From the NCBI GenBank assembly GCA_025362055.1, contig JANYIM010000014.1, positions 1 through 45,780 of the forward strand: 45,780 nt of DNA. Reading direction: 5' to 3'. This DNA comes from Bacteroidota bacterium (GTDB lineage Bacteria > Bacteroidota > Bacteroidia > Chitinophagales > Chitinophagaceae). The position numbers were made by a program, and so were the translations under genes. Positions 10,562 through 20,518 of this stretch are shown here, one piece after another; within the stretch, counting starts at the first letter, position 1, and every line of letters starts with the position of its first letter. The notes under the pieces are model-generated. The model was not told where the DNA came from and did no database searches. It worked only from the letters and a program-made list of their open reading frames with translations.

Positions 10562-11437
10562 ATGTTTAAATCGCTATTTAAAAAGCAGGTTAATAACGCT
10601 CAAAGATTTTTTGGTACCTATGACCTGATCAAGGTGCAAAGTATCCAGCAGGAAGCCGAATATAAAAGGGTGAAGGATGAAATAGCTGCTCAATACCCGG
10701 ATAGTATTGCATTGTGTGGGTATAAAGTATACTCGCAAACAGACGAAGATGGCATCATTGAAGAGATTTTTAAGAGCATACCCAATGATAAAAGATTTTT
10801 GGAAATAGGTATTCAGACGGGAATTGAATGTAACTCCCTCTTTCTGCTTTTGCAAGGATGGAAAGGTACATGGGTAGAGGGAGATGATAAATACTGTAAA
10901 AAAATTGCGAAGGACCTCAACGGGACAAGTTTTAAAAATAAGCTCTCTGTTGAAAATGTATTTGTCGATAAAGAGAATATCATTGATATTTTTAACCGGG
11001 CAAATGGTTTTTTTGAATCAACAGAGATTGATTTCTTTTCACTGGATATTGACGGAAATGATTATCATATAATGGAACAATTATTAAAGCATTCCTTTTT
11101 CCCCAAAGTGATTTGCGTGGAATACAATGCAAAATTTCAGCCTCCTTTGAAGTTTAAGGTAAAATACAATAAATCGATCGTGTGGGATGGAACGGATTAC
11201 CAGGGATGCACTTTGCAGAGTTATGCTGACCTGTTTGCAGCCTTCAACTACACCCTTGTTTGTTGTAATATACCTGGTACGAACGCTTTTTTTGTCAGGA
11301 ATGAATTTGCATCTTCCTTTAAGACCTATACTACTACAGAGTTATATCAACCCAACCGTTATTACCTGAGCCCCATCAGGCTGGCACACAAGCCTTCTTT
11401 ACATTACCTGAAAGATATCCTGCAAGAAGGGAAATAA
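10562..11437 (+). CDS. putative SAM-dependent methyltransferase-like protein of uncertain function
   Basis: SQTDEDGIIEEIFKSIPNDKRFLEIGIQTGIECNSLFLLLQGWKGTWVEGDDKYC ... IDFFSLDIDGNDYHIMEQLL. Methyltransferase-like G-x-G and acidic motifs only. Confidence 0.5.
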   Translation: MFKSLFKKQVNNAQRFFGTYDLIKVQSIQQEAEYKRVKDEIAAQYPDSIALCGYKVYSQTDEDGIIEEIFKSIPNDKRFLEIGIQTGIECNSLFLLLQGWKGTWVEGDDKYCKKIAKDLNGTSFKNKLSVENVFVDKENIIDIFNRANGFFESTEIDFFSLDIDGNDYHIMEQLLKHSFFPKVICVEYNAKFQPPLKFKVKYNKSIVWDGTDYQGCTLQSYADLFAAFNYTLVCCNIPGTNAFFVRNEFASSFKTYTTTELYQPNRYYLSPIRLAHKPSLHYLKDILQEGK

Positions 11438-11466
11438 GTTAATACTTTAATTATAAAGCAGGCCGG

Positions 11467-12612
11467 ATGAAAAAAATAATTTTGATCGATGCAACAACGG
11501 TGATCGAAAAAAAGGATGGCCTTTCGCAGTACATTATCAGTTTACTGGACCACCTTCCCGCTGCAGCGTTTGAGCTATTTGAATTTTCCGTGTTGATCAA
11601 TAAAGGAATTAAAAGAGAGGCATTGTGGGCAGTATTGAACACCGGAAAATTTACGATCGTGGAAGCAAGGATCTCTCCCATCGGGCCAAAGCGCGATTGG
11701 GACATGTTTTGGTTCTTCCGGAAACATAAAAAAATTTTTGACCTTTTTCACAGCACCTCCAATCAATACCCGCTGTGTTTAAAGAATGGGATCGCCACCA
11801 TCCATGATATTACATTTCGCAAATACCTCGATAGTTCCTGGTGGTCATTTAAAATGGCACCAAGATTCCTGAATAAGGTCATTAAAAATGCTTTGCACAG
11901 GTCGGCGGCCGTTATTGCTGTTTCCAACGCAACAAAAACTGCACTTACAACAAATTATCAGCTGAATGAGAAATTACAAAATAAGATACAAGTGATCTAC
12001 GAGGGTTGGGAACACCTTGCTAAAGAAGACGCTGGAAGCACCACCGGCGAGGTTTATCCCATAAGAGGCAAATACTTGTTTTATGTAGGGACTACGCGGG
12101 TACATAAAAACATGAAAAATCTTTTAAAGGCCTTTTTGATCGCAAAAGAACAGCTGCCACAAAATATTGATCTTATAATAAGCGGCAATGAAACCTACCT
12201 TGATGCTGCAGATAAAGGGATCATTGATCATATAAATGCAACGCGTAAACGAATATTTTTTACTGGCTTTGTTTCAAAAAACGAACTGGATCATTTATTT
12301 AAAAATAGCGATGCATTTATTTTTCCATCATTCTCAGAAGGCTTTGGCATCCCGGTCCTAGAAGCCTTTTACTTTAATAAACCCTTGCTATGTTCCAATG
12401 CCACTTCACTGCCGGAGATAGCCGGTGATGCGGCATTGTATTTTGACCCGAACCAACCTTCGGCAATTGCCGATGCCATTCTTTATTTTTATAATGATCC
12501 AACGATAGCAGAAACATTGGCGGCCAAAGGGCGGCAGCAACTGCAATTATTTTCCTGGAAAAAAACTGCTGAAGAAACGGTAACAGTGTATAAAAATGTT
12601 CTTGGCCTGTGA
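11467..12612 (+). CDS. glycosyltransferase family 4
   Basis: GKYLFYVGTTRVHKNMKNLLKAF ... SDAFIFPSFSEGFGIPVLEAFYFNKPLLCSNATSLPEIAGDAALYFDP. Confidence 0.92.
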   Translation: MKKIILIDATTVIEKKDGLSQYIISLLDHLPAAAFELFEFSVLINKGIKREALWAVLNTGKFTIVEARISPIGPKRDWDMFWFFRKHKKIFDLFHSTSNQYPLCLKNGIATIHDITFRKYLDSSWWSFKMAPRFLNKVIKNALHRSAAVIAVSNATKTALTTNYQLNEKLQNKIQVIYEGWEHLAKEDAGSTTGEVYPIRGKYLFYVGTTRVHKNMKNLLKAFLIAKEQLPQNIDLIISGNETYLDAADKGIIDHINATRKRIFFTGFVSKNELDHLFKNSDAFIFPSFSEGFGIPVLEAFYFNKPLLCSNATSLPEIAGDAALYFDPNQPSAIADAILYFYNDPTIAETLAAKGRQQLQLFSWKKTAEETVTVYKNVLGL

Positions 12613-12631
12613 TCTCGTTTTATCGTTGCGA

Positions 12632-13969
12632 TCATAAGGCCAATTCCTTTTTTCGGTCTCCCTTGTTTTTCATATAAATGTACAATAACATAAAAAAGTA
12701 AAAGGGTAATACAGGGAGACGATAACGCACCATGGTGCCAAAATTAAAGGTAGACAAGCCAATGATAACACCCATGATGAGTGTAAAAATAAAACAAAAG
12801 AATAGATAGGGGTCGGCGAAAATATAATAAAAGAATCTCCACAGCCTGCATTTGATCAGTACAAAAAGGGTTAATAATAATGCAAGAAATGATTCCATTG
12901 ACGATAATAGCATCACCAATTTGTTAGACTCCCATAAAAAGGGCCGGAATAAAGTTGTAAATACGGCAAGTGGGCTTCTTAAAATAACCCCTGGCAGGGA
13001 AATATCAGCATCAATATTCGAAAAACCGGAGCCATTCTCATCATCATTTAAAGTGTTATAGGCGTCTTTAAAGGTTTCAATATTGTTTTTTGAATCTTCT
13101 ATGATAGAATCAAGTGTTGATGAAAAACTTACTATTAATATAACTGCACTTGCTAATAAAATAAAACTCACAATAGCCAGTTTAAAAAAACTTTTTTTAG
13201 TTCTTAGAATGATATTAAGCACATAGGCTGATACTGCAGCTACCATTAGCCCAACAGCTATATAGCTTTTAATGGTAAAAAGCAGGTAAACCATTACCAG
13301 CAAAAGAACGGGATCCCTATAACGGAATTTCTTCTTAATAAAAATTTTATATAAGTAATACGCAATAAAACCAGTTGCACCCAGGCAGACAGAGTCTTTA
13401 ATTAATCCACTTCCCCAAAAACAAACAGAAGGCACATATAAAATTGCAAAAGCAAGCAAAAGCGGCGACTTTTTTTCAATTATCTCATTGAGTGTTTTAT
13501 ATAGTTTCCATAAACCGGTAAAAGAAAACAACCCGAAAAACAACGAGATGATTAAATAACTGTTGAAGGAAAGATAGGACAGCACTGCAGAGATCTTCAT
13601 GATCATAAGGTTGGAAGCTACATCTATGCCCGTTGGAAGTGTATTGTCGCTCACATTAGCAACAGCATACATTTTTTCAAAATCATCACTCGACATGAAA
13701 AAAGGGCTAAAGGGATCGCCTGTTGAACTGATCACTTTTCTGATAAAATCGCTTCCCTGGAAAAAACCAAATGAATCACCATAGCCATAATAATACTGGA
13801 TAACGAGGCAATACAATACACTGCCTGCCATGTGTAAAAAGAAACCGATAAGGAGTATTTTTTTCAGCGGTGTGCCTTCATACTTCTTTGCTTTCATAGC
13901 AACTACAAAATAAAAAGCAAACAAATAAACCGGCAGTAAAAGATAGTCGTATATGGTTATGAAGTCCAT
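12632..13969 (-). CDS. polytopic membrane protein, candidate polysaccharide polymerase (paralogue of 26081..27466)
   Basis: 445 aa, many hydrophobic segments. Shared blocks with 26081..27466: FWGSGLIKD, RPFLWES, LLSSMES, FNFGTMVRYRLPVLPFY. Locus context suggests Wzy/EpsG-like function. Confidence 0.5.
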   Translation of the reverse strand: MDFITIYDYLLLPVYLFAFYFVVAMKAKKYEGTPLKKILLIGFFLHMAGSVLYCLVIQYYYGYGDSFGFFQGSDFIRKVISSTGDPFSPFFMSSDDFEKMYAVANVSDNTLPTGIDVASNLMIMKISAVLSYLSFNSYLIISLFFGLFSFTGLWKLYKTLNEIIEKKSPLLLAFAILYVPSVCFWGSGLIKDSVCLGATGFIAYYLYKIFIKKKFRYRDPVLLLVMVYLLFTIKSYIAVGLMVAAVSAYVLNIILRTKKSFFKLAIVSFILLASAVILIVSFSSTLDSIIEDSKNNIETFKDAYNTLNDDENGSGFSNIDADISLPGVILRSPLAVFTTLFRPFLWESNKLVMLLSSMESFLALLLTLFVLIKCRLWRFFYYIFADPYLFFCFIFTLIMGVIIGLSTFNFGTMVRYRLPVLPFYFFMLLYIYMKNKGDRKKELAL

Positions 13970-14170
13970 CAGGACGTGCTGTGATTTAAGGTTAAAGGGT
14001 ATTATGTAAAAGACGCCTGCACTGTCAACATAGCAGCCTCACCGCTATTTAATAATATAGATTGCAATATAAACAATCCTTTTTTTGAAAGTATATTTGT
14101 AAAATACCCCATGCCCAAACAGGAACTATGGGTTTGATGGCGTATTTTTATTGGCGTCAGAGAAAAATCT

Positions 14171-15133
14171 ATGAATATCGAACTGGTAAACCCTTTTAAC
14201 GGACATCAACTTACCCTCAGCGCAGATGGGTTGAAGGATAATGGCCTCATCATTTTTCCTAATGAGAACGGGGCTTACCGCATTGTGAAAGATGATAACT
14301 ACAGTGAAAATTTTGGCTACCAATGGAACAAGTTCGCCGGAACACAGGTGGATAAGACCAGCAAACTGGATATCTCTAAAAAACGATTTTTTGCCGAGAC
14401 TTCCTGGGATGCAACAGATCTTTCCGGCAAAAATATCCTTGAAGTAGGCTCCGGTGCCGGAAGGTTCACACAGATCATCCTCGATTTTACCAAAGGCAAT
14501 TTGTACAGCGTGGATTATTCCAATGCAGTAGAAGCGAATTATAAGAATAACGGGCCTAATGAACGCCTGCAACTCTTTCAGGCAAGCATATACGAAATGC
14601 CTTTTGCGAAAGCACAGTTTGATAAAGTGATCTGCATCGGCGTGTTACAACATACGCCTGATGTGGAGAAAAGCGTGCAATGCCTCATTGAAATGATAAA
14701 GCCGGGAGGAGAACTGGTAGTTGATTTTTATCCGATTACAGGTTGGTGGACAAAATTACAAGCCAAGTACCTCTTGCGTCCCTTCACTAAAAAAATGACC
14801 CACGAAAAACTCTACAAAAAAATTGACAGGAACATCGACTGGATGATCAAAACCTCCCGCTTCTTTTCAAAGATCGGGTTGGGAAGATTGTTCAACCGCT
14901 TTATACCCATTTGTGATATCGACGGAACATTGCCCAACAACCTGCCCTACGACCAGTTAAGGGAATTATGCGTACTGGATACTTTTGATATGTTCTCTCC
15001 GCAATACGATCAGCCGCAAAGAATAAATACAGTGGTTAAGTGGTTCAATAAATATGGTATGCAGGATGTATGGGGAGGTTATATCAGGTACGAGAACTGC
15101 AAGGCAGCCGTAGTGAAAGGCACCAAACCATGA
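14171..15133 (+). CDS. class I SAM-dependent methyltransferase
   Basis: NILEVGSGAGRFTQIILDF ... FDKVICIGVLQHTPDVEKSVQCLIEMIKPGGELVVDFYP. Confidence 0.85.
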   Translation: MNIELVNPFNGHQLTLSADGLKDNGLIIFPNENGAYRIVKDDNYSENFGYQWNKFAGTQVDKTSKLDISKKRFFAETSWDATDLSGKNILEVGSGAGRFTQIILDFTKGNLYSVDYSNAVEANYKNNGPNERLQLFQASIYEMPFAKAQFDKVICIGVLQHTPDVEKSVQCLIEMIKPGGELVVDFYPITGWWTKLQAKYLLRPFTKKMTHEKLYKKIDRNIDWMIKTSRFFSKIGLGRLFNRFIPICDIDGTLPNNLPYDQLRELCVLDTFDMFSPQYDQPQRINTVVKWFNKYGMQDVWGGYIRYENCKAAVVKGTKP

Positions 15134-15162
15134 ACTATCAACTATGAACCATCAACCCAACT

Positions 15163-16440
15163 ATGAACCTGGCCAAATCATTTAGCATCTATACTGCCGC
15201 TTCTTTTATTAATAAAGGAATGATGGCAATGCTGGCCTTTTTTTTATCCAATTATATCTTGCCGCCCGAGAACGGGGTGCTTTCCCTTTACAGTGTTTTT
15301 GTTTCTTTTGTACTTCCCTTCGTTATTTTAGGAATGCCAACCTCGCTGATACTGGAACACACCAAACTAAATGACAAGGAATATAAACTATATTTTAATT
15401 CTGCACTGGCACTGTCCACTTTCAGTTTTCTCATTTTATTAATGATCTTTTTAGTTGCCGGGAATTTTATATCCGGCGTTATCACCGTGCCGTTCCGCTT
15501 ATTGTTATTTGGCATGTTGTACGCCTATTTTAATCTATACCAGGAAAATATACTCGCTTATCTGCGGATGCTGAACAAACCCGTGCGTTTTTTGATCATT
15601 TCTGCCATTAAAGACCTGCTCGAGATCGCATTAGTGGTGGTACTGGTCATTCAACTGGGTAAAGGGGCCGAAGGCAGGATATTAGCAGGCATTATTGCGG
15701 GAGCCGCTATTTTTATTTTCGGGCTGCTTTTTTTTTATAAGAACGGTCTTATTCATTCACAGGTCAGCAAAAAATACCTGAAAGAAGAATTCAGGTTTGG
15801 TATTTCACAGGTTTTTTTTCAGTTCAACGTGTTTTTACTGAACGGAACGGATAAATACCTGATCAACTATTTCAACCCTCATGATAAAACCGGCCTGGGA
15901 ATATATTTTATGTCGAACCAGTTTGCATTTATTATCAACGTGCTCGTTGGGGCTTTTTTCTTTTCTTACCAGCCCATCCTGTATAAATTCCTTGCTAACT
16001 TTACGGAAGAGAATAAGCTGAAGATGCTGAAAATAAAATACATCTTTGCAGGGTTCCTGTTACTCAGCACCATCGCACTTTGTGTAGCGATCCCTTTCAT
16101 TTATCACCTATTCATTAATAAGCAATACCACCCGGGTATCCCGTATGTGGCCTGGCTTGCCTTCAGTTATTTCTTTTGGGGATTATATGCTTTGATGCTG
16201 GGCTTTTTATATTATTATAAAAAGAATAAAGTGGTCATTGTTTTTTCAGTGATCAGTGCGATTATTTGTATCGGGCTAAATTATTTTTTTATCAGCAGGT
16301 ATGGTGTAATGGGAGCAGCTTATGCTAACCTGGTCACCTATGCTGTTTTGTTTATAACATTATTCATAACCGTGAATCGTGTTTGCAAATTACAACTGCC
16401 ATGGCTGCAGTTCGGCGCAATTTTTAAAGGAACAAAATAA
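15163..16440 (+). CDS. polysaccharide flippase / Wzx-like transporter (intact, second in locus)
   Basis: Polytopic 425 aa, MNLAKSFSIYTAASFINKGMMAMLAFFLSNYILPPENGVLSLYSVFVSF; RYGVMGAAYANLVTY near the C-terminus. Confidence 0.8.
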   Translation: MNLAKSFSIYTAASFINKGMMAMLAFFLSNYILPPENGVLSLYSVFVSFVLPFVILGMPTSLILEHTKLNDKEYKLYFNSALALSTFSFLILLMIFLVAGNFISGVITVPFRLLLFGMLYAYFNLYQENILAYLRMLNKPVRFLIISAIKDLLEIALVVVLVIQLGKGAEGRILAGIIAGAAIFIFGLLFFYKNGLIHSQVSKKYLKEEFRFGISQVFFQFNVFLLNGTDKYLINYFNPHDKTGLGIYFMSNQFAFIINVLVGAFFFSYQPILYKFLANFTEENKLKMLKIKYIFAGFLLLSTIALCVAIPFIYHLFINKQYHPGIPYVAWLAFSYFFWGLYALMLGFLYYYKKNKVVIVFSVISAIICIGLNYFFISRYGVMGAAYANLVTYAVLFITLFITVNRVCKLQLPWLQFGAIFKGTK

Positions 16441-16523
16441 TAAATATAAAAGTATCGTTATTCAAATCTGTCATTGATTTCATAATATTGTGACAGTATA
16501 ACCCTGATCAAGAACCTTTACGA

Positions 16524-17459
16524 ATGAACAATCCATTGAGCCCGGTAACGGGTAGAAATAACACTACACTCACAGATATTTTTTTCAGTAAGGATATTGT
16601 AAAATTGTATAAAGACCAGCTGGGGCTTGATGTGGCTGATTTTTTTTCAGGATTGGATAGTTTCTTTTTGTATCAATGCGGTGAAACAGGTTACCGGTTC
16701 TATCACCCGAAAGGCATGGATGGAGACGGTAAATTCTATTCCACCTTACAGCAACGGTTAGGCGATGATTATTACCACGACTGGAAATTTGAGAACCAGT
16801 TGGCCTATGATGTGATAGGTCCTGGCGACAAGGTGCTTGATATCGGCTGTGGGATCGGTAAGTTTTTGATAAAGACAAAAGAGAAAGCAAAAGAAGTAGC
16901 GGGATTGGAATTAAATGAAAGCGCCATTGAAGTTTGCAGGAAGAATGGCCTTACGGTATACAATGAAATGATTGGCGAACACGCTGAAAAAAACCCGGGG
17001 CACTACGATGTGGTATGTATGTTCCAGGTATTGGAACATATCTATGATGTAAAATCTTTTTTGGAAGATGCACTGAAGTCTTTAAAAAAAGGCGGTAAAC
17101 TGGTCATCGGTGTCCCCAATAATGAACCTTATTTCCAGGGCTTTGATAAATACTGCACACTTAACCTTCCTCCTCATCACATGGGTTTATGGAATAAGGA
17201 AGTGTTTGAAAAGACCGCACAATTGTTCAACTTGAAAATGCAAAAAATAGTATATGATGTAAAAGGAAGTATCAAAACCTATGCATATCTGAAAGCGAAG
17301 TACATGGCGCATGTAAAGTCGCCGGCAGGAAAACATACTAATGGTGAAAAAATAAAAATGCTGGCATACGGCTTAATTACGGTGCCCGTGGCGATCATAA
17401 AAAAGGTCACAAAAGGGATCAATGGCTCCCATATTGCAATAGTGTTTGAAAAAAATTAA
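16524..17459 (+). CDS. class I SAM-dependent methyltransferase
   Basis: DKVLDIGCGIGKFLIKTKEKAKEVAGLELNESAIEVCRKNGL ... DVVCMFQVLEHIYDVKSFLEDALKSLKKGGKLVIGVPN. Confidence 0.88.
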   Translation: MNNPLSPVTGRNNTTLTDIFFSKDIVKLYKDQLGLDVADFFSGLDSFFLYQCGETGYRFYHPKGMDGDGKFYSTLQQRLGDDYYHDWKFENQLAYDVIGPGDKVLDIGCGIGKFLIKTKEKAKEVAGLELNESAIEVCRKNGLTVYNEMIGEHAEKNPGHYDVVCMFQVLEHIYDVKSFLEDALKSLKKGGKLVIGVPNNEPYFQGFDKYCTLNLPPHHMGLWNKEVFEKTAQLFNLKMQKIVYDVKGSIKTYAYLKAKYMAHVKSPAGKHTNGEKIKMLAYGLITVPVAIIKKVTKGINGSHIAIVFEKN

Positions 17460-17465
17460 CCGTTA

Positions 17466-18560
17466 TTGCTGCTCATGATGAAAAAAAAGATCGTTCATTT
17501 TATTTTTAACCTGGGAAGGGGCGGAGCCGAAACCATGATGGTACGGGTGATCAAAGAACTCGATGAGTACGAACACGTAGTGGTCACCATTTTTCCACTG
17601 AATCATTTTGGGAACGAATTGCAATGTGATAAATTAATATGCCTTAACCTTAGTTCATTGTTCTCCCTCCCATGGGCGGTAATAAAATTCAGGAGGCTGG
17701 TAAAGAAAGAAAAACCGGCCATGGTACATACCCATCTCTTTTGGCCTACTGTTATTGCAAGGGCCGCAGTACCCAAAAAGATCCCGTTGATAACCACCAT
17801 TCATGCATTTATCGCCAATTCGGTGGAGTATAAGTATTGGCGGATTCGTTTTTTAGATAAGCTTACTTACCGCTTCAGGAAAAGCATCATTATTGTAGTG
17901 GCGAAGGGAGCATTGGAAGAATACTTTTCTTTTTTAAAGTTAAAGCCATACAAAGCATATGCATTATATACTTTTGTAGACATCAATCGCTTTAATATCA
18001 CTAACACGAAACCAAAGGATACATCCCCGGTATTTCGCGTAATTTCTGTTGGGGCCTTGCGTGCACAAAAAAATTACGCTTATTTAATAAATGCATTTGC
18101 ACAATTGAAGGATGCTCCCGTTGAATTGCATATTTACGGCGCCGGAAACCTTCAGCAATCATTACAGCAACAGATCAATGAAACGGGCGCCAACGTTATC
18201 TTAAAAGGAGAAGTGAAAAATATAGAGCAGGTTATCCCGCAGTACGACCTTTATGTGATGTCTTCGGGCTTTGAAGGCTTTTCATTAAGTGTACTCGAAG
18301 CAATGGCAATGGGAATGCCCTTATTGTTAAGCGACATCCCTTCTTTCAGGGAACAATGCGAAGATGTAGCAACCTATTTTTCATTAAATGATGTAAATGA
18401 TCTCTCGCAAAAAATACTTGCCATTTCAATGAAAGGCGGGGATGAATTAAAGGCAATAGGCGAACATGGAAGGGAAAGGGCCATTCATAATTTTACTTTG
18501 CCACAGCATATCGAGGGTTTGCGAAAGATCTATACGGAAGCATTAACGGGCAATAATTAA
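17466..18560 (+). CDS. glycosyltransferase family 4
   Basis: KIVHFIFNLGRGGAETMMVRVIKEL ... YDLYVMSSGFEGFSLSVLEAMAMGMPLLLSDIPSFREQC. Confidence 0.92.
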   Translation: MLLMMKKKIVHFIFNLGRGGAETMMVRVIKELDEYEHVVVTIFPLNHFGNELQCDKLICLNLSSLFSLPWAVIKFRRLVKKEKPAMVHTHLFWPTVIARAAVPKKIPLITTIHAFIANSVEYKYWRIRFLDKLTYRFRKSIIIVVAKGALEEYFSFLKLKPYKAYALYTFVDINRFNITNTKPKDTSPVFRVISVGALRAQKNYAYLINAFAQLKDAPVELHIYGAGNLQQSLQQQINETGANVILKGEVKNIEQVIPQYDLYVMSSGFEGFSLSVLEAMAMGMPLLLSDIPSFREQCEDVATYFSLNDVNDLSQKILAISMKGGDELKAIGEHGRERAIHNFTLPQHIEGLRKIYTEALTGNN

Positions 18561-18604
18561 ACAGCATAGGCATACCTTTGCCGGGTAAAATTTCAATATA
18601 AACT

Positions 18605-20515
18605 ATGTGTGGCATTTCCGGATTTGTAGATTTTAATAAGAACACAGGAAGGGATGTCCTGGAAAAAATGAACCGGACCCTTGCTCACCGGGGTCCGGAT
18701 GGAGAAGGCTATGGTATCTATAATAGCGCTGCTGCAACGATCGGGTTCGGGCACCAACGCCTTAGCATCATTGATCTTTCAGCAGGAGGCAGCCAGCCAC
18801 AAACATTTCAATCATTGCATATCACCTTCAACGGCGAGATATATAACTATGCCGAAATAAAAAAGCAATTAGAAGACAAAGGCCACCAGTTTCACAGTCA
18901 TAGTGATACGGAAGTGATTTTACACGCATATGCAGAATGGGGAAACGAAGCCATTCAAAGATTTATTGGCATGTTTGTTATTGTGATCTATGATGAAGCC
19001 AGGCAAAAATTATTTGCCTGTCGTGACAGGGCAGGTGTAAAACCTTTTTTTTATTACTGGAAGGATGGCTTATTCCTTTTTGGCTCCGAATTAAAGGCAT
19101 TGATGCAACATCCCGGCTTTAAAAAAGAGATCAACATCAATGCAGCTGCAGCGTATATGCAATTCGGTTATGTACCTGCACCACATTGTATTTTTATCGA
19201 TGCCTATAAATTAAGGCCAGGGTATTTCCTTGAAATTGACCTGGGTACTAAAGCCCTGCAGGAACAGCAATATTGGAACGTGTATGATGCATATAATAAA
19301 CCCACACTAAAAATAAGTTTGCCGGATGCCATCACAGAAACGGAAAAATTATTAACCAGCGCTTTTCAATATCGCATGGTAAGCGATGTACCCGTAGGTG
19401 TTTTTTTAAGTGGGGGTTACGACAGCAGTTGTGTAACGGCATTGTTGCAAAAAAACAATACCGAGAAGATCAAGACCTTTACGATAGGTGTACCGGATGC
19501 GGGTTTGAATGAAGCGCCTTTTGCAAAAATCATTGCGGCCCACCTGGGCACTGATCATACAGAATTTTATTGTACACAAAAAGAAGCATTGGAGATCGTT
19601 CCGCAATTACCTTTCTTCTATGATGAGCCATTTGCAGACAGTAGCGCTATTCCAACTACACTGGTGAGTAAGATCGCCAGGGAAAAAGTAACCGTAGCTT
19701 TATCTGCTGATGCGGGAGACGAGATCTTTGCCGGTTACAACCGCTATGATTTTGTAATGAAATACGGGAAGAAGATCCAGAACATACCCGGCTTCATGCG
19801 CAAGACCGCAGCCGCAATGATGGATATGATCCCCGCAGGGTACATCCCGGTGTTTAATAAAAAATATTTATTCCACAGCCGTTATGAAAAACTTAAAACA
19901 CTTTTTAAGAACCCTTCCGAACAGAATATTTTAATGAGCATGACACGGCAAATGAGTGAGAAAGACATTGCTGAACTGTTCAAAACACAGGTTTCTAAAA
20001 TTGCTACCGCTTTTGATAGTAAGGAACTAACAAGAAAAGGTAATACCGTACTTGATTTTATGATGGCGATAGATTATCAAACCTATTTGCCCGATGATAT
20101 TTTACAAAAAGTAGACCGGGCAACGATGAGCGTTGGCCTTGAGGGAAGAGAGCCATTCCTTGATCAGCGGGTGATAGAATGGGCGGCACAACTGCCAATA
20201 GAATACAAGTACAACAAAGGCAATAAAAAATTCATCATCAAGGAGATCGTTCATAAGTACCTCCCAAAAGATATCATGGATCGCCCGAAGATGGGCTTTG
20301 GGATACCCATTGCCACCTGGCTGCAGCATGACCTGAAACCCTTTGTAGACCAATATTTGGATGAAAATTTTATTACAAAACAGGGTATTTTCGATAATGC
20401 TGAAATACAACGGATAAAACAATCGTTTTACCAGGGCAGAACAGAACGGGCGGAAAAAATATGGTACCTGCTGATGTTCCAGATGTGGTACGACAAATGG
20501 ATGAACAATAATTAA
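18605..20515 (+). CDS. asnB: asparagine synthase (glutamine-hydrolysing)
   Basis: MCGISGFVDFNKNTG with Cys2 nucleophile, LAHRGPDGEGYG, FNGEIYNY, SGGYDSSCVTALL, VTVALSADAGDEIFAGYNRY. Confidence 0.95.
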   Translation: MCGISGFVDFNKNTGRDVLEKMNRTLAHRGPDGEGYGIYNSAAATIGFGHQRLSIIDLSAGGSQPQTFQSLHITFNGEIYNYAEIKKQLEDKGHQFHSHSDTEVILHAYAEWGNEAIQRFIGMFVIVIYDEARQKLFACRDRAGVKPFFYYWKDGLFLFGSELKALMQHPGFKKEININAAAAYMQFGYVPAPHCIFIDAYKLRPGYFLEIDLGTKALQEQQYWNVYDAYNKPTLKISLPDAITETEKLLTSAFQYRMVSDVPVGVFLSGGYDSSCVTALLQKNNTEKIKTFTIGVPDAGLNEAPFAKIIAAHLGTDHTEFYCTQKEALEIVPQLPFFYDEPFADSSAIPTTLVSKIAREKVTVALSADAGDEIFAGYNRYDFVMKYGKKIQNIPGFMRKTAAAMMDMIPAGYIPVFNKKYLFHSRYEKLKTLFKNPSEQNILMSMTRQMSEKDIAELFKTQVSKIATAFDSKELTRKGNTVLDFMMAIDYQTYLPDDILQKVDRATMSVGLEGREPFLDQRVIEWAAQLPIEYKYNKGNKKFIIKEIVHKYLPKDIMDRPKMGFGIPIATWLQHDLKPFVDQYLDENFITKQGIFDNAEIQRIKQSFYQGRTERAEKIWYLLMFQMWYDKWMNNN

Positions 20516-20518
20516 TGT

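Noticed and set aside
16468-16496. CTGTCA-N17-TGACAG inverted repeat upstream of 16524..17459 as an operator
   Set aside because: Only 6-bp arms, single occurrence, no regulator nearby; could be chance in AT-rich DNA.
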